DNA of 64,000 nt, taken from NCBI RefSeq assembly GCF_026385475.1, contig NZ_JANIDW010000001.1, forward strand, positions 849,541 through 913,540, in the 5' to 3' direction. The stretch is from Bombella saccharophila (lineage in GTDB: Bacteria > Pseudomonadota > Alphaproteobacteria > Acetobacterales > Acetobacteraceae). Within the stretch, counting starts at the first letter, position 1, and the number at the start of each line of letters is the position of its first letter. The notes beneath the pieces are model-generated. The model was not told the DNA's origin. It made no database searches and saw only the letters and a list, made by a program, of their open reading frames with translations. The translations under genes and the position numbers were made by a program. Shown here in pieces: positions 1-9,315 of the stretch.

Positions 1-50
1 TCCGCATCAATCAGCTCCTCGTCACACGGATGAAGAAGGCCATTCCATGA
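1..50 (+). CDS. 3' end of an upstream gene, partial
   Basis: The frame ending in TGA at 48-50 is open back to the window edge and overlaps the pncA start by ATGA, the usual layout of a translationally coupled pair. Only about 15 residues are visible (ending KKAIP), too few to name. A nicotinate phosphoribosyltransferase gene (pncB) is a common neighbour of pncA, but nothing here proves it. Confidence 0.35.
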   Translation, partial: RINQLLVTRMKKAIP

Positions 51-625
51 CGCCCTCTCTTGCCACACCGTACGGCACGGCCCAAGATGCGCTGCTCATT
101 ATCGATATGCAGCGGGACTTCATGCCCGGTGGGGCCTTACCTGTCTCCGATGGAGATAGGCTCATCCCTCATATCAATCAGCTAACAAAGCTTGGCTTTC
201 GTGCCGTCATCGCTACGCAGGACTGGCACCCGGCAGGCCATTGCTCCTTCACCCAACAAGGCGGGCCTTGGCCTATCCATTGCCTCGCAGGCAGCCACGG
301 TGCCGCCTTTGTGGATGGGTTAAACCACAACCCTATAACCCATATCATCCGCAAAGGCACAGCATTGGGAGCAGACTCCAACTCCGCCTTTTACGATGAT
401 GCAGGCACATCCACCGGGCTAACCGCCCTGCTCAAAGGCTTAGGCGTATCCCGCGTCTTTCTCTGCGGTGTAGCGTTGGATGTCTGCGTGCTCGCAAGCG
501 CGCGCCACGCCGTGCAGGATGGCTTTACCACCACCATCCTCCAACACGCCTCTGCGGGCATCAACATCACGTCTGAATTTTTCGCAAAAGCCAAGCGTGA
601 GCAGATTCATATCAGCAACCCCTAA
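47..625 (+). CDS. pncA: Nicotinamidase (pyrazinamidase)
   Basis: Cytosolic amidase that hydrolyses nicotinamide to nicotinate and ammonia in NAD salvage. The 192-residue length fits the isochorismatase-like hydrolase fold. All expected site residues are visible: catalytic Asp20 in IIDMQRDF, metal ligands Asp59, His61 and His65 in TQDWHPAGH, Lys103 in IRKGT, and nucleophile Cys147 in GVALDVCV with the preceding cis-peptide VA. The start overlaps the stop of an upstream frame (ATGA), suggesting coupling to a preceding NAD-salvage gene. The stop is one base from the stop of the convergent glucoamylase-family gene, with no obvious terminator between them. Confidence 0.96.
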   Translation: MTPSLATPYGTAQDALLIIDMQRDFMPGGALPVSDGDRLIPHINQLTKLGFRAVIATQDWHPAGHCSFTQQGGPWPIHCLAGSHGAAFVDGLNHNPITHIIRKGTALGADSNSAFYDDAGTSTGLTALLKGLGVSRVFLCGVALDVCVLASARHAVQDGFTTTILQHASAGINITSEFFAKAKREQIHISNP

Positions 626-626
626 T

Positions 627-2096
627 TCACGGCATCGTCTCTTGCGGCTTCGAGAGCCATCCCCCCGTAAATCCGGCTTTCTCCAACCCTGCACGGATAT
701 AACGGTTCTTCCGCATCACCTTCCATACAAAGCCGCTGCGTAGATTCTCAATCATCAGCAAAATTGGCCCTTGATCAATACCAAGCTGCTGCTCATCCAC
801 CCAGAACCCATCCTTCGTCTCAAAACTTGGGTTAAACGCATCCAAAAAACCATATTGATTATAAATCCGCTCCCCGTAACGTTCCTTCATCGCTTTTAGC
901 GCAGGCAGCGTAATTTCCGGCGCAAACGCAACGGACCCACCTATGGCCGTTGGGGCAATCGTACCATCATCTAAGACATAATCGCGCCCCGCCCCACGGG
1001 CACTATAAGCCATAAAATGCCGCTTCTGCCCATCGACCTCACGCTCAGCCTCACCCGGCCCATCGGAGGCCGTTAAGCCCCAGATATTCTCATCATATCC
1101 CCGCCAATGGCCCGGATTATGCACGGCATAATCCCGCTGCGCATAAACAGCCTCACGACTATTCTGGAAGTAATCATACCCGCGCTCACGGCTCGCTTTA
1201 TCGCGAATATCACGGAAATCGACCCACGATTCGCTATATTGATGCCCAAATAATGGCGCGAAATTAAGGAGATGATGCCCGTAAAACTCCCCTTGCTGTC
1301 CTTTATGCGTCTCCGTCCAACGGTCCCATATTCCCGCTGGCAGAGCATGAGATGGGGCCCCTAACGCCATAACATACAGCATCAGCCCCTCATTATAGCC
1401 TTTCCATTCCGCAGAGAGGAACTTATCAGGCGGCATCCACCCCATGCTCAACCAAGAGCTTTTACCGCCTGTCATCCAACGCCAATTCACACGGCGATAA
1501 AGCTTATCCGCTAATGCCCGAATCTCACGCTCATCAGCATTATGTCCATCATAATAAGACTGAGTGAATAACACCCCAGCCATCAATAAGGCCGTATCAA
1601 TACTCGAAAGTTCCGACCAATCTGCCACGCGCAAACCGGTCTCAGAATCTAAGAAATGGTAGAAAAACCCACGATACCCCGCCGTCCCATTCACCGCGCG
1701 CCCTTGCGGTAAAGAGAGAAGAAAACGCAGCGTGACCAAACTGCGCTCCACAGCCTGCGCCCGTGTGATATAGCCGCGCTCCACACCAATGCCATAAGCT
1801 GTCAAACCAAAGCCAACACTGGCAATACTCGCTGCCCCATGCGGCAAAGGCGCACGGTCTGGCACCAACCCATTGCGCGGATTCGCCGTCTCCCAAAACC
1901 AATTGAACGTACGATGCTCCACATCCTCAAGGAAAATATCATGAGCAGAAAGGGAAGTTGACGTTTTATAAATTACAGTTTGCGCGGTCGCATAAGAAGA
2001 GATAGGCAATATGCCCCCCATCCCCACAATGGCAAGCGGAAGGATACGCAATATACGCCAAGAAGATGAAAAAATCTTATTATGCCAACATGCCAT
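627..2096 (-). CDS. Secreted glucoamylase-family protein (PF10091-like)
   Basis: 489 residues. It opens with a cationic N-terminus and hydrophobic stretch (RILPLAIVGMGGILPISSYATAQ) that looks like a signal peptide with cleavage after ATA, so it is probably periplasmic. The body matches the glycoamylase-like (alpha/alpha)6 family found alone and inside cyclic beta-1,2-glucan synthases: HRTFNWFWE, GLVPDR, YRGFFYHFLD, WSELSSIDTALLMAG, and the C-terminal GFLDAFN and GIDQGPILLMIENLRSGF. It likely trims or remodels a beta-glucan or exopolysaccharide. I chose the ATG at 2096 because GGAGG lies ten bases upstream; an in-frame ATG at 2126 would add ten residues before the signal peptide. It is next to a glycosyltransferase cluster, which fits a surface-glycan role; the substrate is unknown. 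Confidence 0.82.
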   Translation of the reverse strand: MACWHNKIFSSSWRILRILPLAIVGMGGILPISSYATAQTVIYKTSTSLSAHDIFLEDVEHRTFNWFWETANPRNGLVPDRAPLPHGAASIASVGFGLTAYGIGVERGYITRAQAVERSLVTLRFLLSLPQGRAVNGTAGYRGFFYHFLDSETGLRVADWSELSSIDTALLMAGVLFTQSYYDGHNADEREIRALADKLYRRVNWRWMTGGKSSWLSMGWMPPDKFLSAEWKGYNEGLMLYVMALGAPSHALPAGIWDRWTETHKGQQGEFYGHHLLNFAPLFGHQYSESWVDFRDIRDKASRERGYDYFQNSREAVYAQRDYAVHNPGHWRGYDENIWGLTASDGPGEAEREVDGQKRHFMAYSARGAGRDYVLDDGTIAPTAIGGSVAFAPEITLPALKAMKERYGERIYNQYGFLDAFNPSFETKDGFWVDEQQLGIDQGPILLMIENLRSGFVWKVMRKNRYIRAGLEKAGFTGGWLSKPQETMP

Positions 2097-2305
2097 GGAA
2101 ACTATCCCTCCATTAGACTCTCTCATTCCAACCCCAAGGAATGATTTACAGCTTACATGACAATTATCACCATTGTGAATTCCTTTTTTTGAAGTTTTAT
2201 CTTTAATAATTAATTCATAATATGAGATAAAAAATTCTTATAGCTCTAATATCATTTTTTTTATACAACAAAGGAACGGTTAACGTCCTAATAGATTCTA
2301 CAACA

Positions 2306-3217
2306 ATGAACTCTATACCTATTATTCTTGCATTCAACCAAGATTTTACCTTACCTGCTTTGACAACAATATATTCACTTATACAGCATTGCTCTGACCT
2401 ACGCCGTATCGAATTTTTTATTTTCTATGATGCACTTAACCCTTACGTTATGCATCTTATTGAGAAATTTATCCACTCTTGCGGGCCGCTTGTCACTTTC
2501 ATTAAATGCAGCACTGCATTCGAGGGTTACAATATCCCCACGCACGACCCTAGGCATCCCAAAGAAGTTTTCTTCCCGCTCTTAATCCCTAAATATTTCG
2601 CCTCTTACGACCAAGCTCTTTTCTTAGATTCTGACCTTTTCATTCGTGATGATATTCTCACAATGATTGATGCTATGCCTAATGACAAAAAAATAGGCGC
2701 TGTTAAGGATACATATCATAGTCATCTACATACAAGTCATATATGGGGCTTTGAGGATTATACAAGAAACACCCTTCAAATAAGACATTATGAAAACTAC
2801 TTTAATAGTGGTGTCGTCCTCTTTAATACAAAAAACATTACTACCGAAGAAGCAAAACACTGCATTGAATTGATAAAAAATCAATGGCAATCACATGATG
2901 AATCTATTTTAAATTATCTTTTCCAAGATTCTCTGCATCTTTTTCCCAGTAAATGGAACGTCAATATAGAATATATGCATCTTCCCCCAGAAGAGTTCCG
3001 CCAGTCTTTTCAGTCAGACCTCATCGAAGGACGGCAGAATGCTGCCATTTGCCATTTTGCGGGACCAAGCAAACCTTGGCAGCAACAACCAGAATACCGC
3101 CTTCTTACCTATTACCCCGAATATGAAAGTACATGGCACGCACTACAAAAGCGTCTTGCCCCCTTAGCAGCAGAAATCTTATGTGGTTCCCTATGGGATA
3201 GCGTACCCCCAAAATAA
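2306..3217 (+). CDS. Glycosyltransferase family 8 protein
   Basis: 303 residues with the GT8 (LgtC/glycogenin-like) layout: IILAFNQDF with multiple aromatic and acidic residues at the nucleotide-binding N-terminus, the metal-binding DXD as FLDSD (Asp108, Asp110), FNSGVVLFN in the acceptor region, and HFAGPSKPW at the C-terminal lid. It probably transfers a hexose from a UDP-sugar during exopolysaccharide, LPS or glycoprotein glycan assembly. The gene and the next one are clearly AT-richer than the surrounding chromosome, a common sign of imported surface-polysaccharide genes. Acceptor and sugar cannot be read from the sequence. Confidence 0.88.
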   Translation: MNSIPIILAFNQDFTLPALTTIYSLIQHCSDLRRIEFFIFYDALNPYVMHLIEKFIHSCGPLVTFIKCSTAFEGYNIPTHDPRHPKEVFFPLLIPKYFASYDQALFLDSDLFIRDDILTMIDAMPNDKKIGAVKDTYHSHLHTSHIWGFEDYTRNTLQIRHYENYFNSGVVLFNTKNITTEEAKHCIELIKNQWQSHDESILNYLFQDSLHLFPSKWNVNIEYMHLPPEEFRQSFQSDLIEGRQNAAICHFAGPSKPWQQQPEYRLLTYYPEYESTWHALQKRLAPLAAEILCGSLWDSVPPK

Positions 3218-3321
3218 AAAACAATATTTAATGCACAATTAAAATACTAAATTTCCTATTTTCATGAATGATTATATGAATTACATTCAATAAAATGTTT
3301 TATATTTATAAAAGGTAAATA

Positions 3322-4476
3322 ATGAAATTTTGTATTATCGGTGCTGGTTTTAGTGGGGCCATCATTAGCCGACATCTCGCCCTACAAGGCCATGACGTTC
3401 TCCTGCTAGATGAGCGCCCACATCTCGCAGGTAACTGCCATACATCACGTGATCCTAGCAGCCATATTATGCTACACCATTACGGCCCGCATATCTTTCA
3501 TACAGCCCATCACCATGTTTGGGAGTTCATAACGCAATTTGGCACATTCCGCCCTTATATTAACCGCGTTAAGGCGGTCTCACAAAATCAGATTTTTTCC
3601 CTTCCTATCAATTTAATGACTATTAATCACTTTTATAAAAAAACTATGAATCCTCGCGAGGCTGAGGAATTTATTTATGCCATCTCTGACAAAACAATCA
3701 AAAACCCTTCTAATTTTGAAGAACAAGCTCTTTCTATGATTGGAAAGGACCTATATTACGCCTTCTTCCAAGGCTATACACGTAAACAATGGGGCATGGA
3801 CCCAAAAAAACTCCCTGCTTCTATTCTAAAGAGACTACCTGTTCGATTCAATTACGATGATAATTACTTTAGCCATCCTTACCAGGGCATCCCCGAAAAA
3901 GGATATACAGCCCTCGTTGAATCTATGCTCTTAAACCTTCCTATAGACATCAAACTCAATACAAAGTTTGAAGAACTCCCTTTTAAAGAGGCTTTTGACC
4001 ACATCTTCTATACAGGACCGATTGACCGTTACTTTAACTATGCTTATGGCCATCTACCCTACCGCACATTAGATTTTGAAAAGCAGGAAGGCCACGGTGA
4101 TTACCAAGGCACAGCCGTTATTAACTATTGTGATGAAAATATCCCTTACACCCGCATCGCCGAACATAAACATTTTACACCATGGGAGGCACCTCACTTA
4201 GAAAAAACAATCTGGTTTCGGGAATATAGCCGCCTCGCCCAAGAGAAAGACATACCCTATTACCCCATAAGATTAGCCCAGCAAGACGCCATGCTCACCA
4301 CCTATATCCAACGCGCTGAAGCAACTCCCCATGTCTCTTTCTTAGGACGGCTAGGGACCTATCGTTACCTCGATATGGATGTAACCATACACGAGGCCCT
4401 CAAAGCATGTTCAGTTATTGATCATGCCCTTAAAACAGACACCCCAATCCCAAGCTTCTTCCACACATCCAGTTGA
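3322..4476 (+). CDS. glf: UDP-galactopyranose mutase
   Basis: Flavoenzyme converting UDP-galactopyranose to UDP-galactofuranose, the donor for galactofuranose-containing glycans. The N-terminus has the dinucleotide-binding GAGFSGA (7-13) and LDERPHLAGNCHT; HHYGPHIFHT and YTRKQWGMDPKKLPASILKRLPVR are hallmark UGM segments. C-terminal FLGRLGTYRYLDMD is also typical. Length 384 fits prokaryotic UGM. A good ribosome site (AAAGG) lies just ahead of the ATG. Clustering with several glycosyltransferases suggests a galactofuranose-containing surface polymer. Low-GC composition is shared with the preceding GT8 gene. Confidence 0.95.
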   Translation: MKFCIIGAGFSGAIISRHLALQGHDVLLLDERPHLAGNCHTSRDPSSHIMLHHYGPHIFHTAHHHVWEFITQFGTFRPYINRVKAVSQNQIFSLPINLMTINHFYKKTMNPREAEEFIYAISDKTIKNPSNFEEQALSMIGKDLYYAFFQGYTRKQWGMDPKKLPASILKRLPVRFNYDDNYFSHPYQGIPEKGYTALVESMLLNLPIDIKLNTKFEELPFKEAFDHIFYTGPIDRYFNYAYGHLPYRTLDFEKQEGHGDYQGTAVINYCDENIPYTRIAEHKHFTPWEAPHLEKTIWFREYSRLAQEKDIPYYPIRLAQQDAMLTTYIQRAEATPHVSFLGRLGTYRYLDMDVTIHEALKACSVIDHALKTDTPIPSFFHTSS

Positions 4477-4521
4477 CCAGAGAAAATACAGAGGCTCAAA
4501 ATTCCTCTATATCCCCTGGTC
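4475..4521. other. Intergenic hairpin at glf 3' end
   Basis: GACCAG and CTGGTC form the outer arms and CAGAGG and CCTCT an inner stem around an A/T-rich loop. The structure begins at the glf stop codon and sits between convergent genes. There is no clean T-run, so it may be a weak bidirectional terminator or an RNA-stabilising 3' structure. Confidence 0.4.
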
Positions 4522-4534
4522 ATACATTTTCATC

Positions 4535-6475
4535 TTATTGAACATGCAAGGGTAAATTCCCCATCCGCTCTGTGGGAATGGTATCAAAAATATACCGCCA
4601 TTCCTCCCGCAAGCGAGAAGCAACGTCAGCCTCAGCAATCATATCCAAAAGGTAATTTAAACGCTCTTCCCACGCGCGCCGTACAGTATTTTCTGCCTCA
4701 CGTACGGCAGGGATACTCCGCAAACGGTCTAACTCCCTTTGCGTTGCCAGCTCACGCAGCAGAACATTCTCATTAACAGCGGTAGAGGTATCCTCAAGCT
4801 GGGTAATATAAGAATTAGCCCAATAATCCGCATAACGCTCTACACCGAAAGAAATAGCACCATCCAATCCACTATTACGGGCATATTTCCATATCCATTC
4901 TACAATGGATTTAAAGTAGTAGTGCGATATATAGATCTTATCAAAATAGCCATGATCAGAGAAAGCAGGATCACGCCCAATGCCAGGTGGTGGATTACGA
5001 TATTCATGCAATCCGCCATTTGCTAATCTATATGTAAAGGAGTCCCCGTACCACCAAAGGGGATTATGCGGACGCGATTGTAAAACCTTCTGCGGACGAC
5101 AGACAGACTTCACTAACCGCCACCCCTCTCCCACACGACCATGAGAGACAATAACCCGATTACGTTGTGTCAGCGGGACGGTCAGGTCGGCAAAACCATT
5201 TTGATTCACTTCAGATGAAATGAACTGCCAGTTTAAAGCGATGGCGTCCGTATCCCAACGCTCCATCCCTCTTAGATAATCCTGCACCTTATCAAACATA
5301 GGCGAGAGTGTAATAAACTCATCACCATCGAGGATAAAGCTCCACTCATAATCCAAAATATCCGGTAGGATGTTCAGCGCATGACCATAAGCCTTAAGCT
5401 GCGCTGAATCCCCTAAAGACACCTTGTTATCAATATAGGTGATAATACCTTCATCATGCAGAGTTTTTAAAAGAATATCCGACTGATCATCATTATCATT
5501 ACTATAGATGAAAAAATGCTCGACCCCCATATTCCTATGGTAAGCGATCCATTCCAGTAAATAGATACCTTCATTACGCACGGTAGAGAGGAGACATACT
5601 TTCTTCCGAGGGGTAATGTGGCCTCGCATATATTGTAACAACATATGCAAGAACCCCTCGGGGGATCCTACTACGCCGTATGTCAAGCGTATATTCGCTG
5701 CATCACAAAGCAGCGAACCATGCGCCGCTGGCCGTCCACCATCCTGCCAAGCAACTAAGCTATTAATCGCATCTAGCCAAAAAACATCTCTTACTTTCCG
5801 ACTTAACGCATCTAATAACGCCTTGTCCTTAAACAACAAAGCTGCGAAGGCTTTCAGATCCCGCGTACGTATAAAAGGGAAAAGCCCGTCTAAAACATGC
5901 TGGAGATAATGCCCCTCATAATTGAGAATCAAAGCACGCAGGCCCTCAGGGCTGATCGTGCGTTGAAAATGCCCTGCAAATTCTCGCCCTAAATGTAATA
6001 AGGCGCCTTCTGGTGGTTCTACTGGGCAGAAATGGAATTGCTCCCATCCCTTCATCTGCACACAATCACCCAGTAAATAATTTACACCCTTAGCGTAGGA
6101 CCAAGCATGGGTTGTGCAAAAGCGCTCCTGCACAAAAACACTTTCCAACCCGGCATATTCTCCACTTTCCACCGTCTTAATACGCCGGAAGGGGATCACT
6201 GTGCCCTTATAGAGGAACTGGTCTATCCATAAAACGGAGGGGGATGCCTCCACTTCCTCGGGAGGCTCCGCCGTCAAAAATGCGTAATCAGGCCACTGCG
6301 GGAAGACCACACATAACAACGGACGATATACCGACGTGCCATCTTCCGCGCGCGAGGTCATCTCATCACTACGTACATGGCAAACAGCACCATCCTTCTG
6401 CCTTACGGCCAACCAGCCTCCGTGGGCAGTTTCCAAATAAAAAAAACTTCCCCGGTCTGCATTCATGCCTGACAA
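4535..6475 (-). CDS. Large GT2/GT92-like glycosyltransferase with extra N-terminal region
   Basis: 646 residues. The middle holds a glycosyltransferase 2/92-type catalytic domain: KKVCLLSTVRNEGIYLLEWI, the GVEHFFIYSNDNDDQSDILL stretch and the metal-binding LDGDEFI, followed by HYYFKSIVEWIWKYARN. The first 280 residues or so are a separate region; its start (GGWLAVRQKDGAVCHVRSDE, then WIDQFLYKGTVIPFRRI) looks beta-rich and could be a carbohydrate-recognition module. The tail from about residue 560 is helical and charged. It probably adds a sugar to a cell-surface glycan. It runs divergently from the second GT8 gene. The donor and acceptor are unknown. Confidence 0.78.
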   Translation of the reverse strand: MSGMNADRGSFFYLETAHGGWLAVRQKDGAVCHVRSDEMTSRAEDGTSVYRPLLCVVFPQWPDYAFLTAEPPEEVEASPSVLWIDQFLYKGTVIPFRRIKTVESGEYAGLESVFVQERFCTTHAWSYAKGVNYLLGDCVQMKGWEQFHFCPVEPPEGALLHLGREFAGHFQRTISPEGLRALILNYEGHYLQHVLDGLFPFIRTRDLKAFAALLFKDKALLDALSRKVRDVFWLDAINSLVAWQDGGRPAAHGSLLCDAANIRLTYGVVGSPEGFLHMLLQYMRGHITPRKKVCLLSTVRNEGIYLLEWIAYHRNMGVEHFFIYSNDNDDQSDILLKTLHDEGIITYIDNKVSLGDSAQLKAYGHALNILPDILDYEWSFILDGDEFITLSPMFDKVQDYLRGMERWDTDAIALNWQFISSEVNQNGFADLTVPLTQRNRVIVSHGRVGEGWRLVKSVCRPQKVLQSRPHNPLWWYGDSFTYRLANGGLHEYRNPPPGIGRDPAFSDHGYFDKIYISHYYFKSIVEWIWKYARNSGLDGAISFGVERYADYWANSYITQLEDTSTAVNENVLLRELATQRELDRLRSIPAVREAENTVRRAWEERLNYLLDMIAEADVASRLREEWRYIFDTIPTERMGNLPLHVQ

Positions 6476-6550
6476 CCCTTCTGCATTTTCACTACACCGA
6501 TCTCATTTTTTTATCTTGGCACCCTTATCAGGTATTGATATTGTTCGCCT

Positions 6551-7444
6551 ATGCAAACATTACCTTTACCTCCAGCAGGCACCATCCCCATTGTTTTGGG
6601 ACTAAGCGAAAACTTCGCACCATACGCCTATACTACCATACAATCCGGGTTAGACAATATTCTTCCTGGTGTCCGACTGGCGTTTTATTTATTCCATGAA
6701 GGCATGTCAAAAGAGACACAGGACATTGGCCGCCGCCTCTTTAACTCGCCTCGTTCGGAAATCCATTTTGTCGATATTAGCGAATGGATGAATAAAAACA
6801 ACCCCTCATACTTAGGACATGCGTCTCGTCCTACTTTTTATCGTTTGGCTATTCCAGAAGTTCTTCACAACTTTCCGCGCGTTATTTACCTCGATTCTGA
6901 TATTTTTATGCGTCGTTGCCCAAGCGGGCTTTTCTACTCCATTCATAAGGACGCGCAGATCGGCGCTACGCGGGACCTCCTTATGATTCCCGCTCAACAT
7001 AATGGATTCCGCCTTCCCAAAGAGGTCGCCGGGGGGCCCCCTCTTATCGATTATCACCGGGGCGCTTTGGGTGTTCAAAACTCCGACGATTATTTCCAAG
7101 GCGGCGTGTTGGTCATCAACATCGATAAAATTACCGAGCACCAAGTGCGGGAGTGTGGCACCCTATGCGGCACTCTTTTTTGGATGATGGACCAAGATAT
7201 TCTCAACCGCGTCTTTTACGGCCATGTTTGCTTTATTCATCCCAATTGGGATGTTTGCTGGGGGCCAGGCTGTGAGGAAGCGAGTGAAAATCTCCCCCCC
7301 CATTGGAGGGACTTATATCGTGAAACCCTGAAGGATCCTTTTGCGATTCACTACACAGGCTTCCCAAAGCCGTGGAATGGCTGGGACGGCCCCTTCACAG
7401 ATGATTACCGCAGAACTCTAGAACGAGTTATGCAGTATTTCTAA
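6551..7444 (+). CDS. Glycosyltransferase family 8 protein
   Basis: 297 residues; a second GT8 enzyme, different from the one at 2306. IPIVLGLSENFAPYAYTTI is the N-terminal strand and nucleotide-binding region, YLDSDIF (Asp115, Asp117) is the DXD metal site, YFQGGVLVINI corresponds to the acceptor loop and HYTGFPKPWNGW to the C-terminal lid. Compared with the first copy it is less AT-rich. No Shine-Dalgarno is obvious before the ATG. A strong terminator follows the stop codon. Confidence 0.88.
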   Translation: MQTLPLPPAGTIPIVLGLSENFAPYAYTTIQSGLDNILPGVRLAFYLFHEGMSKETQDIGRRLFNSPRSEIHFVDISEWMNKNNPSYLGHASRPTFYRLAIPEVLHNFPRVIYLDSDIFMRRCPSGLFYSIHKDAQIGATRDLLMIPAQHNGFRLPKEVAGGPPLIDYHRGALGVQNSDDYFQGGVLVINIDKITEHQVRECGTLCGTLFWMMDQDILNRVFYGHVCFIHPNWDVCWGPGCEEASENLPPHWRDLYRETLKDPFAIHYTGFPKPWNGWDGPFTDDYRRTLERVMQYF

Positions 7445-7445
7445 T

Positions 7446-7479
7446 AAAAAATCCCCGGATCAACTCCGGGGATTTTTTT
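7446..7479. terminator. Bidirectional Rho-independent terminator
   Basis: AAAAATCCCCGGA and TCCGGGGATTTTT pair perfectly around a short loop, giving a T-run on both strands. It lies between the convergent GT8 and hypothetical genes and can serve both. Confidence 0.93.
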
Positions 7480-7512
7480 GACCTCTAATAAAGCGTCTTA
7501 CTTTATAAAGTC

Positions 7513-8154
7513 TCAATCCTCTAATGGTACATTAGAGCGTGTCACGGTTAGTTTTACTTGGTCACTCTCTGGGCTGAGCAATAATACATCAACAGACTTA
7601 CCAGCCGGAATCTCGCCAATTTCAGCCAATTTCTCTAGGTTTCTAGAAAGCGCGACTTTCTGTCCCCCTAACCAGAAAAAGTTCCCAATATTCTGAGAAA
7701 CATCCGGCCAGGCCAAACCACTCACTGGCTTACCATTAATCTTAAGCTCTGCCAGAGAACCATCTAGAAAAATGGAAAAAGCATCCATCATTGGCTTAGT
7801 TAAAGGAATGAAGCGTTCCCAATCCAACAAATAGCCGGCATACCAATGCATATCCTCATTGCTTGGGTTGATGGACAAAAAGGTCCCCGCAGCCCCCTGC
7901 GTTTGAAGCCCAACAATATGCTTCCCTGCTTCGACAAACTGCGCTTCTGGCAAACCCTGAGGGATAGAAGATGTCCGACGCAGCATCACACGCGACGGCG
8001 TCTGCACTGGCCAAGACGAAATCATAAAAAGGTCAGGATATTCACACGGCGTTAAAAACTGACGCCGTAGCTCCTTCCGGTCCCCATCATAATTCACCAC
8101 ATGACCAAACCAGTCCAAAAGCCATATACGTTGCAGGGCATCAAAATCAGGCAT
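7513..8154 (-). CDS. Hypothetical protein, glycan-cluster paralogous family, copy 1
   Basis: 213 residues from the ATG at 8154, which has GGAGGA eight bases upstream; an in-frame TTG further up overlaps that site and is unlikely. No known enzyme motifs. It is a paralogue of the genes at 9316 and 12015: shared landmarks are WFLDxFGH near residue 15, LSI(N/D)P/VRN in the middle and WERFLP(I/V)T about 25 residues later. The repeated pattern resembles a fascin or beta-trefoil strand (gly-tyr-leu-ser ... trp-glu-x-phe), so a carbohydrate-binding role is possible but only inferred. No signal peptide or membrane segment. Unlike the other two copies it has no sugar transferase directly downstream. 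Confidence 0.72.
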   Translation of the reverse strand: MPDFDALQRIWLLDWFGHVVNYDGDRKELRRQFLTPCEYPDLFMISSWPVQTPSRVMLRRTSSIPQGLPEAQFVEAGKHIVGLQTQGAAGTFLSINPSNEDMHWYAGYLLDWERFIPLTKPMMDAFSIFLDGSLAELKINGKPVSGLAWPDVSQNIGNFFWLGGQKVALSRNLEKLAEIGEIPAGKSVDVLLLSPESDQVKLTVTRSNVPLED

Positions 8155-8176
8155 AAATTTTTCCTCCAAAGGGAAT

Positions 8177-8204
8177 GAGTATATGCCTCACTTAGCATAT
8201 ACTC
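8177..8204. other. Perfect 10-bp intergenic hairpin
   Basis: GAGTATATGC and GCATATACTC flank an 8-base loop between the GT gene at 8268 and the hypothetical gene at 7513, both leftward. No T-run follows on either strand, so it is more likely an RNA processing or attenuation structure than a simple terminator. Confidence 0.5.
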
Positions 8205-8267
8205 TCTTATCAAGTCCTACCAGAATCCTAACGAAACATCAAAAAAAGATGCACGCTATCAATCTAC

Positions 8268-9311
8268 TCATAAAACACTAGTATCCGACACGATAGGCGC
8301 CGACGAAGAAGCATAATGTACGCGTCCCCCCGTATGCTGCTCGTGACCGCCCTTGTCGTCAAGCGTTGTATATTCCACACCATTACTTAAACTATGAATA
8401 TGACGGATTGGCCCCTCATTTCCATAAGCTTCAATCATGCGAGAATACACAATCGGCCCTGTCACCAATAGCGTCCCATGCCGCCCGCTACCCTGCATAT
8501 CAGGTTGATAAACACGCAAAAGACACATCACCTGGTGGATAATGCGCCGCATAGTCGGATGTCCAGACGCACATATAAGGTAATATTGCTCATACTCCCC
8601 GTAGGTCATATGCTGGACTTCAGGATGTTGGCGCGCTGCATGCCACCAATGCGATACTAAAAAACGATCATCAGGCCGTGTAATTATGCTTAATGGCGTG
8701 GCAATGGCCGTCTTTAAATCCACATAGACGCCCCCAATCGCATAAATACACAAATAACGGAAGAGGTCCGCTTTAGCAGCACCATAATCTGGGTGGATGG
8801 CCTGATAATAGCTGTAAACTTCTTCGCTATAATGATCTAAAATGAACTTTTTAATGTCAAAAAAACCACCATCAGACCAATAAAAATATTCATATTCAGC
8901 ATTTAAATGGAGCAATTGTGCGCGATTATCACGGAAAACTTCAGGATAAGTGCCAGGCTCTCCAAAACCGATGCCAATTTGATGAATATTCTTCTCGATC
9001 CCCGCATTTAGCGGACGTTCTGGCACTGGGTCAGGTAGAATAGATGGATCAATCTTTTGAAAAATCGCACTCTTACCAGGGCCAGTAACATGCTCGATGC
9101 TCATATCATAGCCAAAGGAGAGGAATCCCTTCTCCTCATGCCGAAAAACATAGCGCTGTGAGGCTACATCCTGACGGACATAGCCCCTCTCGCGTAATTC
9201 TTCCTCCGTTAACGGCTTTACCTCATCCTTATCAAACCAAGAACATAAATGCCGCTGCACAATCATCCCATCGCACGAGGCAATATAAGTACCCAAATAG
9301 CCAACAAACAT
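8268..9311 (-). CDS. DXD sugar glycosyltransferase (Gly_transf_sug/GT32-like), copy A
   Basis: 347 residues. From about residue 110 it carries the OCH1/TcdB-like DXD sugar transferase fold: IEKNIHQIGIGFGEPGTYP, YFYWSDGGFFDI, YGAAKADLFRYLCIYAIGG and VYVDLKTAIATPL, in which VDL holds the single metal-binding Asp of the usual DXD. The first 100 residues are a separate beta-rich domain starting LGTYIASCDGMIVQRHLCSW. It begins four bases after the family protein at 9316, in one transcript. A close paralogue lies at 12674 in the opposite orientation. Likely role: glycan extension at the cell surface; donor unknown. Confidence 0.82.
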   Translation of the reverse strand: MFVGYLGTYIASCDGMIVQRHLCSWFDKDEVKPLTEEELRERGYVRQDVASQRYVFRHEEKGFLSFGYDMSIEHVTGPGKSAIFQKIDPSILPDPVPERPLNAGIEKNIHQIGIGFGEPGTYPEVFRDNRAQLLHLNAEYEYFYWSDGGFFDIKKFILDHYSEEVYSYYQAIHPDYGAAKADLFRYLCIYAIGGVYVDLKTAIATPLSIITRPDDRFLVSHWWHAARQHPEVQHMTYGEYEQYYLICASGHPTMRRIIHQVMCLLRVYQPDMQGSGRHGTLLVTGPIVYSRMIEAYGNEGPIRHIHSLSNGVEYTTLDDKGGHEQHTGGRVHYASSSAPIVSDTSVL

Positions 9312-9315
9312 ATCC

